Origin: Diphasiastrum complanatum
Lineage: Eukaryota > Streptophyta > Lycopodiopsida > Lycopodiales > Lycopodiaceae
Length of the DNA stretch: 64,000 nt
NCBI GenBank assembly: GCA_029204225.1
Contig: CM055093.1
Location: forward strand, 25,752,885-25,816,884
Direction of reading: 5' to 3'
Under the pieces are notes generated by a model. It saw nothing but the letters and a program-made list of their open reading frames with translations. It was not told the origin of the DNA and did no database searches. Within the stretch, counting starts at the first letter, position 1. Each line of letters begins with the position of its first letter. A program made the position numbers and the translations under genes. Positions 56,767-64,000 of this stretch are shown piece by piece.

Positions 56767-58172
56767 CACATGGTGGATTGATACTGGGGCTAGTTCCCAA
56801 ATGACATTCCAAAAGGATTTTTTCTCAACTCTTGTACCTTTTGTAGGTTGTAAAAAGTCTATTCTAATAGCAAGTGATCAAGAATGTAGAATAGATGGAG
56901 TGGGAACTATTCCCTTAAGTCTTGGATCCTTTAAAAGAATAGATCTTGATAATGTGCTCTATGTTCCTGCACTCACTAAGAATTTGTTAAGTGTAGGACA
57001 ATTGATGGATGATGGCTTAGATGTCCATTTTAAGCAAGATGTTTGTTCCATAATGATGAATAATACTTGCATTGTAAAGGGATTCATCAAGGAAGGCTTT
57101 TTAAGCTTGATGCTGATTTTTTTTTCTTAGAAGTGTGAACATGGTGAAGGAGGAGCTCAATCAAGTGGAGCTTTGGCATAAGAGGTTGGACCACCCCAAC
57201 TTCAAATCTATGGAGATACTATGCACCAAGGATCTTGCTCTCAGCCTTCCAAAGACACTCTCAAAGTGTGGAAAAAGTTGTGAAGCTTGTAGCCTCTCAA
57301 AGGCACACAAGTCACCTTTTGATATCTCTTCCACTAGATCTACAAAGGCATTAGATCTTATTCATAGTGATGTGCACTCTTTTTCTCAAGAATCTAATGG
57401 AGGTGCATCTATGTATGTATCTTTTATTGATGATTACTCTAGATACACTTGGATTGAACTTTGGGATTCCAAAAGTAAAGTGTTTGAAGCTTTTGTTAAG
57501 TTCAAAACTCTAGTTGAAAATCAACTTGATGCTAGAATTAAAGTATTGAGGAGTGATAATGGTGGAGAGTATATCTCCACCAAGATGATAGAGTTGTCTG
57601 GGCAATAGCATCGTGATTGTGTGCATCAATTTAGCTAAAACCATTTTTATTTATCTTGTTCATGGCTGGTATATGACTTATCATATCTCATTTTTCAATA
57701 TTCCATCAAAACAACATCCAAAAAACGAGGGCACAAGTAATTTCAAAAATATGGATTTTCCAAGAAATCGTTCTCTTCTATTCCCATCCATCCTTTTTCA
57801 TTCCTTCCATTCCAAGCTTTTTGTTTCCCTCTCTCCTATCACGAACAATAGAAAGTTATCCTCTTTACCCCTCAGGCCACTTTTTCCTCCCAACCTATCT
57901 ATTATTGTAAATCCAATGACATTAAGAGAGAACTTATATGTACTTATAGTCCTCAACAAAATGGTCTAGCCGAGAGGATGAATAGAACACTATGTGAGTG
58001 TGCTAAGGCTTTAAGGTTAGATGCATCTATACCTAAGTCCTTTTGGGGAGAGGCTATTATTTGTGCAACTTATTTGTGTAATAGATTGCCATGTAAGCCC
58101 ATTGAAGGAATAACATCTTATGAGGCTCTATTTTGTAAGAAGACGAATCTTAAAGATATTATAATTTTTTAA
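56767..58172 (+). pseudogene. copia element 4 protease and integrase, split by an insertion
   Basis: Protease TWWIDTGASSQMTFQ (D-T-G) and VLYVPALTKNLLSVGQ, with a frame break in a T run at 57120. Integrase: LWHKRLDHPNFKS, CEACSLSKAHKS, LIHSDVHSFS (first Asp), SFIDDYSRYTWIEL and VLRSDNGGEYISTKM (second Asp). Foreign sequence interrupts at about 57600. The frame resumes near 57935 with ELICTYSPQQNGLAERMNRT (Glu) and SFWGEAIICATYLCN. TAA at 58169 follows. Confidence 0.85.
57600..57935. mobile_element. about 335-bp insertion inside the copia integrase
   Basis: The integrase homology stops after STKMIEL and restarts at ELICTYSPQQ. The inserted piece is AT- and TC-rich and has no retroelement motif. 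Clear inverted ends or a target duplication were not found, so a small non-autonomous transposon is likely but unproven. Confidence 0.5.
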
Positions 58173-58215
58173 ACTACTTGCTATGTTTTTCAAGCATTAG
58201 ATACAAGAAAAAAGG

Positions 58216-60071
58216 ATGATCCTACTTCTATTAAAGGGATCTGGTTATGCTGAAAATAGCAAGGGATATAGAGTCTATAATCCAATCACTAAGAAGATTT
58301 TAGTGAATAGAGATGTTACTTTTGATGAAGGTAACTACTACCAGTTGAATGAGAAAGCTTCTAATCCATCTTATGTCAAGGATCTTGTAAGGTTTGAGGA
58401 GGAGCCTACATGTGATCAAGATCTTGAAGATCCATCTCAAGATCCGAGGACTCCAAGGAGATCTACGAGAAGGAAGGCCGAGCCCTCAAGGCTCACCTAT
58501 GTTGACAAAGGTGAACAAAGGGAAGATCTACAGCCAAGTTGCTTTGAAGAAGCTATGGAGTCACAAGAATGGAGGGATGCCATGCAAAAAGAGTATGATG
58601 CTCTTATGGATAATCATACATGGAAGCTTGTGGATCTTCCTCAAGGAAGAAAGCCAATTGAGTGCAAATGGATCTATAGATTGAAGTACAATCAAGATGG
58701 GAGCATCAACAAACACAAGGCAAGGCTAGTGGCAAAGGGGTTCTTGCAAACCAAGGGAGTAGATTTTGATGAAACTTTTGCTCCTGTTGCTAAGCTAGTT
58801 TCCATAAGGTTGATTATTTCTCTTGCAACTACTTTCAATTGGCCTCTATTTCAACCTAATGTGACTAATGCTTTTCTCAATGGATATTTGGAAGAGGAGA
58901 TTTTCATGAGGCAACCCGAGGGCTTCATCAAAGAAGATCAAGAGGAAAAAGTGTGTTTGTTGCTAAGAAGCCTTTATGGGCTTAAGCAAGCACCTAGAGC
59001 TTGGTACTCTAGGTTGAATACCTTCTTGAACTCTATTAAATTTGTTATAAGTGCTTATGATCCTTCTTTGTACTTAAGATTTAATGATGGTAAAATCATC
59101 ATTCTCATTTTGTATGTTGATGACATTATCCTTAGTGGAAATGATCTTGATGGTATACAAGATTGTTTAAGGAGTTTAAGATGGTGGATCTTGGTAATCT
59201 TCATTTCATATTAGGAATAGAAGTTTCAAGAGGCAAGGATTTGAGTTTTATTTTTCAATCCAAATATGCTTCTTCTATCTTAGAAAAGTTTGAAATGAAA
59301 GATTGTAAAGGAGTAGAAACTCCTATAAGCAAAATGTAAAAGTTTCCAATAGTGATGATGAAGCATCCTTTGAGGACATCACACTATATACGAGACTTAT
59401 AGGCTCCTTGATCTATCTTACTATAACTAGACCTGATCTAAGTTATAGTGTAGGCAAACTAAGCCAGTCTATGCAAAATCCATTGGTTTGTCATTGGAAA
59501 TGCAAAAAGGGTGTTGAGGTACATCTCGGCTGCCAAGAACTTTGGCATTTTATATGATGGATCTAATCTTGCCTTAAGGACATATTCGGATGCTGATTTT
59601 GCAGGTGATAAGGTGGATAGGAGGTCCACAAGTGCTTTTGTCACCTTCCTTAGCAATGGCATAGTGTCTTGGATTTCCAAAAAGCAAGATACTATTTCTC
59701 TATCTTCGACCGAATCGGAATACAAGTCACTAACATCCACAACAAAGGAGATCCTATGGTTGAAGAGGCTTTTGGTGGAATTGCAAGTCATGGAGGCCGA
59801 GGAGCAGCCAACAATATTTTGTGACAACCAATCAAGCCAAGCATTAGCAACCAATCCCACATTCCATGCAAGGAGCAAGCACATAGAGATTGCTCACCAT
59901 TTTGTGAGGGAAAAGGTTCAAGCAAAGGAGATCAAGCTACATCATGTGTCTTCTTCAGATTGCCTTGTTGATCTACTCACTAAAGCCTTGCCAAAGGCTT
60001 CATTTATCAAGTTAAGATCAGCCTTAGGAGTTGTAGATAGATGTACTATAGTTGTATCATGTAAAAATTGA
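58216..60071 (+). pseudogene. copia element 4 reverse transcriptase and RNase H
   Basis: Open from 58216 to 59214: YRVYNPITKKILVNRDVTFD, PIECKWIYRLKYNQDGSINK, ARLVAKGFLQTKGVDFDETF, NVTNAFLNGYLEEEIFM and catalytic YVDDIILSG near 59115. Frameshifts follow near 59170, 59337 and 59500. RNase H is open from about 59511: YSDADFAGDKVDRRSTSAF, SSTESEYKSLTSTTKEILW and FCDNQSSQALATNPTFHARS. The end is LLTKALPKASFIKLRSALG and a TGA at 60069-60071, just before the purine tract. Confidence 0.87.
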
Positions 60072-60078
60072 GGAGGAG

Positions 60079-60896
60079 TGTTAGAATTAAGCAATTTTCA
60101 CATGGTTTTTTGATGTATTTTGACATCTATGTGGATCCACACATGTGAGGACCTGTCCACACATGTGAAATGACACTTGTGATGTTCAGATCCATTTTGA
60201 TTAGCTTTCATTGGAGTCTAATATGACATCTCCTATGGTCCTAGATTGTAGGAATCTAGAAGGTTAGGTAAAGTAAGAGCATTGTCTAAAACTAGGCAAG
60301 AGACATCATTTTGTGAATCTCTGGCTCATTTGCAAGTGAGAGCTTCTAGCTTCCTCCTTGTGAATATGAGCTATGGAGATTTTTTTTGCTAGGTCTCATG
60401 TGCCTTGTCTACATGAATCCATGCTCCATTTCCATTGATTGTACTCTTTCTTTCATTTCTATTGAGATTCTATGGAGATCCTTGTGGTTCTAGCTTTCTA
60501 TGGATATGCTATCTTGAATGCTTTGTACTTTTCTTGCTTCTAGCTTTCTTCAAGATAGTTATGTTTAGTTAAGTAAGAGCATTGTCTATAACTAGGCAAG
60601 AGACATCATTTTGTGAATCTTTTGGCTCATTTGCAAGTGAGAGCTTCTAGCTTTCTCCTTGTGAATATGAGCTACGGGGATTTCCTTTGCTAGGTCTCAT
60701 GTGCCTTATCTACATGAATTCATGTTCATTTACATTGCTTTGTACTCTTCATTTCATTTCTATGATAATTCTATGGAGATCCTTGTGTTTCTAGCTTTCT
60801 ATTGATATGCTATCATGATTGTCTTGTACTTTTCTTGCTTCTAGCTTTACTTCATTGTTATTGCTATTTGCTTGGGATTTGGCACATGAAATTTCT
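60079..60896 (+). repeat. chimeric LTR: end of element 4 and LTR of a further element
   Basis: Starts TGTTAGAATTAAGC after the purine tract of element 4 and matches the 5' LTR to about 60260 (one gap of about 12 bp). It then continues with other sequence to a primer site at 60897. It therefore serves as 3' boundary of one element and 5' boundary of another. Confidence 0.7.
60271..60870. repeat. 300-bp tandem duplication inside the chimeric LTR
   Basis: AAGTAAGAGCATTGTCTA(A/T)A starts at 60271 and 60571, exactly 300 bp apart, and the match continues through GGAGATCCTTGTG and TTTCTTGCTTCTAGCTTT with scattered differences. Confidence 0.9.
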
Positions 60897-60908
60897 TGGT
60901 ATCAGAGC
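60897..60908 (+). other. second primer binding site, initiator tRNA-Met
   Basis: TGGTATCAGAGC again, about 6 kb after the first. It marks the start of another retroelement interior. Confidence 0.8.
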
Positions 60909-61754
60909 ATAGATCCATGATTCATGATGATTCTATGAGGATTCCATTAGATTTGATGAGTTTATTGTTTTTGTAGCTTTCTTTTTGGTAATTTTTAACT
61001 TTGAAATTTTCAGTTCTGTTCAGACAAATTTTTAGCATTTAATTTCACTTTTTTACTTCTAATTTGATTCAATATCTTTGTAGAGCTTTGTTTTAGCTTT
61101 AATTCGCACCAGTTTTCAAGCCATTTGGATAAGAGATGCAAAAGTTATTGCACTTTTTCCAAAAGCTGTCAAAATAGGTGACTAGAATTTTGCTTTCACT
61201 TGATTTGAATTTTTCAGATTTGGTCTGAGTTTTTATTTCAAGTTTCTTTCCATAGGATTTTAGATCATTGTCTTAGCTTTGATCTGATACATATGGCAGG
61301 TCATTTGGATTAGTATCCAAAAAGTTATGACAAAGCTTGATTTGTAGCTCTAGTTTTGTTAGTTTTTCTTTCTTTAAAGATTTTAGCCCTGTTCTATGAT
61401 TAATTTTACCTATTAAATCACATTTAATCATTGATCTGATAAATAGGCTGATAGAGCTTGTTGTTAGCTTTTCAGAGGTACTGAGTTTGTGTGATTTGGA
61501 TCAATATTAAGTAAGTTATGATCAAATTAGTGGAGATGGATTAGAATAGCCAAAATTTTGGAAAAAAAATTTACAACTGAGAGAATCACTCCAAGTTCAA
61601 TTCTGAAGTTTCATTTCCTTTGTAAAACTTTTTTAGATTTCTTCAATTTGAAACTTGATTTAAAAGAGAAAAAAAACCTAACCCTAACCTGCCCTAACCT
61701 GACCCTAACCCTACCCTGGCCGCGCCCGTTAGGCTAACTTCCTCAAACCTTCAT
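60909..61754. other. retroelement leader and CCCTAA-like tract, no gene
   Basis: Leader-like T-rich sequence after the primer site. At 61676-61718 there is an imperfect CCTAACCCTAACCTG tract resembling (but not matching) the plant telomere unit CCCTAAA. No gag was recognised in this interval. Confidence 0.5.
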
Positions 61755-62071
61755 CTACATCCGAGTATCAATTAAGTCGAGTGATGTTCTTTTCCCCAAC
61801 TCAGATCCGTGCAAAGACTGTATAACATCATCAGGGGCAGGATTTTGCGAAGGGATTTTCTTCAGTGATCGATTGAAAATTCTTTCCAATGAGGCAGGGG
61901 CTTCATCGCCTCCTGCAGCAGTCACCACTTGCCTAAAGAGCCCATTCGCATCAGAAAGAAGAGCCGCTGCCAGGTGCAAGGGAGTGTACTGGGCATGGCC
62001 CGAAGAGAGAGCCAGCTCCTGGCCGCTGCCAAGGCCTCATTCGTCTTATGAGTAAACTTTTCCGGATTCAT
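61755..62071 (-). pseudogene. HSP101/ClpB first-exon fragment
   Basis: The ATG at 62071 opens MNPEKFTHKTNEALAAA, the characteristic start of plant cytosolic HSP101 (ClpB1), a hexameric disaggregase of the heat response. A one-base deletion near 62020 shifts the frame, after which ELALSSGHAQYTPLHLAAAL, NGLFRQVVTAAGGDEA, SLERIFNRSLKKIPSQ and PAPDDV follow. This is the Clp N-domain. After about codon 75 of the second frame the match ends, and the reading stops at 61755. The ATPase domains are absent. It is a truncated copy, either captured by a repeat or left from a duplicated gene. The parent gene should be nearly complete elsewhere in the genome. Confidence 0.85.
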
Positions 62072-62977
62072 TGCAAAGAAAAAACGCAACCCACAACACA
62101 AAACTTCTACAAATCTCTCTTGATTTCACAGTTACCCCGATCCCACTGCAAAAATGCCTATCTAACCTAATAACAAACCTTCCCAAGAGCTCACCACCAC
62201 AGCAAAATTGCCTGTCAAGCAATTGAGATTTCCCAAAAAGAATGAAACAGATTACTCTGCTTCGATCAAAGAATACAAAACAGAAAGAGCGATGGCGAAT
62301 TGGATCGTAGAATGTGATTGTCGGTACATCAAGAGCATCAGATGCAAAACCTTTGATATTGAAGCTTGAAGGCATATGGAAAAGATTTTCTGAGAGTTGG
62401 TTAAGCTTGCAAGGGGTGACAAGATTCGAGAGCTCAACCATCCTCCGTCGGTTGACATCTCTCTCTCTCTCTACCTTCACGTCAGTTACCTCGTCTCTCT
62501 CTCTACCTTTTCTAAGTGGAATGCTCGTTTTTCTTTCTCATTCTTTGAGCGCCCATAACTTCCTTGTTTGAGCTCAGATCCCAGTGCTGTAAAAACTAAA
62601 AGTGATCAGAAAGATGAGCCTGACATTGCTAAGCTATTCAAATTGTGTCATTATTACTTTTCAAAAAAAATTTCAAGACCCCTTTTCTTGAGTCAATTTT
62701 TTTCGTATTTCCAATAGAAATTTTCAAATCTTCATATCATCTCCGTTTTAGATCGGATTCAAATGTTGTAAAAAGCAAAATTGTTCATGGTGATAGATTA
62801 AACACAACTGCTACTTCATTTTAATTTGTTACACTTTCCATTCACATCCACTTTATTCTTCGAGAACTCAGGATCTTTAAGTGATTGGAGAAGAGCAATT
62901 CTACCAGCTTGTAAAATATCATTCTGAATAAATTTCAGACGGTGAATTCATAGTCCACAAGTCTTCACTAGTCATTA
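62072..62977. other. 5' flank of the HSP101 fragment; (CT)n tract
   Basis: The minus-strand 144-codon ORF here enters the HSP101 start in another frame and is likely UTR. CTCTCTCTCTCT lies at 62458-62471, with a second CT-rich stretch near 62491. No clear heat-shock element array was found. Confidence 0.4.
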
Positions 62978-63604
62978 ATGATGGACCGTTATAGTCAAAA
63001 CATGCAATTTCCATCTATTGATGAAATACAATCTGAAATCATACGTTAGAACCTTGTATGTGACGGACAACCAAGTTCAATCAGCATTGATGATTGGTTG
63101 ACTGAATTAGAAGCTTATTTTCGTCATCACCATTATTCTGAAGAAGATAAAATCTATTTCGCTTCATTGTGCTTTCAAGGACAAGTTAGAGCATGGTGGG
63201 ATACTCAAGCACATTTGAGCACAAAGCTTTGGAGTCAATTCAAAATCGCTTTCATTGATAGTATTACCAGGTTTTATGAGAAATCATTTGAATCTCTCAA
63301 ACAAATTGGTTCTGTACAACAATTTAATGAGCAATTCTTGGCATTGGTTCAGAAGACAAAATTTGAGTATAGAAAATGTTTGAACTACTATGTGGGTTTC
63401 CCCCAAATGCCTATAAAGAATGTGCTTCAACCAACTCTTTCCAAATCCATTTATGCCGCTACTTTTATGGAGTTGCGCAATATGATGGATCGTGCACTTG
63501 ATCTGGAGCACTTATCTACAAACCATATCAATGAATGGTGGAAAGTCACCGCTCAACAGAAACCTTATTATTACAACCAACGAGCAACAAGAACAAAGGC
63601 TTAA
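62978..63604 (+). pseudogene. Ty3-type gag
   Basis: ATG ATG at 62978 opens MDRYSQNMQFPSIDEIQSE, with a TAG at about 63050. The body then reads SSISIDDWLTELEAYFRHHH, KIYFASLCFQGQVRAWWDT, LWSQFKIAFIDSITRFYEKS and SLKQIGSVQQFNEQFLALV. These are the hallmarks of the Retrotrans_gag capsid domain of Ty3/gypsy elements. After NMMDRALDLEHL it ends at TAA without a zinc knuckle. The acidic segment beyond 63711 may belong to the same gene after a frameshift. Confidence 0.8.
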
Positions 63605-63710
63605 ACTGGAAGCTGGAAGGAAAGAAGAACAATCCAAGTGGTCTGAGGAAATAAAGATGCAGATTCAGAAGGTGAGTATATACACTAAAATATTAGTGGA
63701 TTGACAATCG

Positions 63711-64000
63711 CATGTGAGCGAAAGAGAAGAAACTTCTGAAGATGAAGATGATTCCAGCAATGAGTCTGATGAGCCAAGTGACAACGACGAAGCGGATGAG
63801 CGAAGTGAGGACAATGAGTCAGATAAGCAAAGCGATGATGAGAGTGAAGTCCCAGAGCCAGACACAATTGCAACAACAGATGGTGGAAACCAGGATTCAG
63901 GCAAAGGTCAAGATGTGAAGAGAATTGAACATCCTTTCGAGTTTCACTTCAACCATCAAAGTCCGCTGGAACTTGACCTACATCAATGCCTTAATCTGGT
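63711..64000 (+). pseudogene. acidic Ser/Glu/Asp-rich continuation of the Ty3-type gag region
   Basis: An open frame from VSEREETSEDEDD through many D/E/S residues to HPFEFHFNHQSPLELDLHQ at the window edge. It follows the gag piece after stops and lacks its own start. No enzyme motif is visible before the window ends. Confidence 0.45.

Larger units (their letters stand above)
54567..60896 (+). mobile_element. Ty1/copia element 4 with unequal, chimeric LTRs
   Basis: The 5' LTR is 54567-55234, then a tRNA-Met primer site, gag, protease, integrase, reverse transcriptase, RNase H and a purine tract (TTGAGGAGGAG, 60068-60078). The 3' LTR starts at 60079 with the same TGTTAGAATTAAGC but matches the 5' LTR only for about 190 bp. 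The rest is different sequence that includes a 300-bp tandem duplication and ends in another primer site at 60897. Several frameshifts, and one insertion inside integrase, make the element inactive. No target duplication could be confirmed. Confidence 0.85.

Noticed and set aside
61676-61718. Interstitial telomere tract
   Set aside because: Units are CCTAAC-like and irregular and do not match plant CCCTAAA; it sits in a retroelement leader where such leaders often look like this.

Overview
This is nuclear DNA from a land plant with a large, repeat-rich genome. The plant signs are an intact DUF1685-type gene with one intron, a fragment of a plant HSP101/ClpB gene, a plant-type tRNA-Pro(AGG), and LTR retrotransposons primed by initiator tRNA-Met (TGGTATCAGAGC). 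Low gene density and many old, nested Ty1/copia relics would suit a gymnosperm or another giant-genome plant. The species cannot be fixed from the sequence.

Layout. 1-1.1 kb: Ty3-type remnant (-) with two tandem retropepsin domains. 2.9-4.8 kb: the only clearly intact host protein gene (DUF1685). 5-8.2 kb: local tandem repeats and an integrase scrap. 8.2-13.1 kb: a decayed copia element joined to the 3' end of another. 13.1-15.6 kb: a BAH-like gene relic and a gag-only copia derivative. 17.8-23.7 kb: 'element A', an unusual cluster of a BAH-like gene (+), a Ulp1-like cysteine protease (-), a histone H3-like pseudogene (-), an unknown acidic gene P1 (+) and the 5' part of gene T (-). 24-31.9 kb: AT-rich relics, two tandem 639-bp LTR copies and a copia RT/RNase H relic. 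32-37 kb: 'element B', a second diverged copy of the P1/T pair with a more complete T gene that looks like a zinc-containing DDE-type transposase. 37.35-43.78 kb: a very young copia insertion (655-bp LTRs differing at one seen position, GTTAG target duplication) with a broken polyprotein. 43.8-45.7 kb: a third copia relic. 51.1 kb: tRNA-Pro. 53.3-60.9 kb: a copia relic (-) interrupted by a fourth copia element whose downstream LTR differs from the upstream one and runs into a second primer binding site. 61.8-62.1 kb: HSP101 5' exon fragment (-). 63-64 kb: Ty3-type gag.

Most interesting content. Elements A and B share the P1(+)/T(-) tail-to-tail gene pair and a CACGTG-rich divergent promoter upstream of P1. 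In A the other side of that promoter faces a histone H3-like gene with some centromeric-H3-like residues, followed on the same strand by a Ulp1-like protease, with a BAH-like gene beyond. I read A and B as two decayed copies of an undescribed large DNA transposon lineage. In A it sits with, or carries, chromatin-type genes. Element membership of the H3, Ulp1 and BAH genes is inference from one copy, because B is invaded by a copia relic exactly where the H3/Ulp1 side would be.
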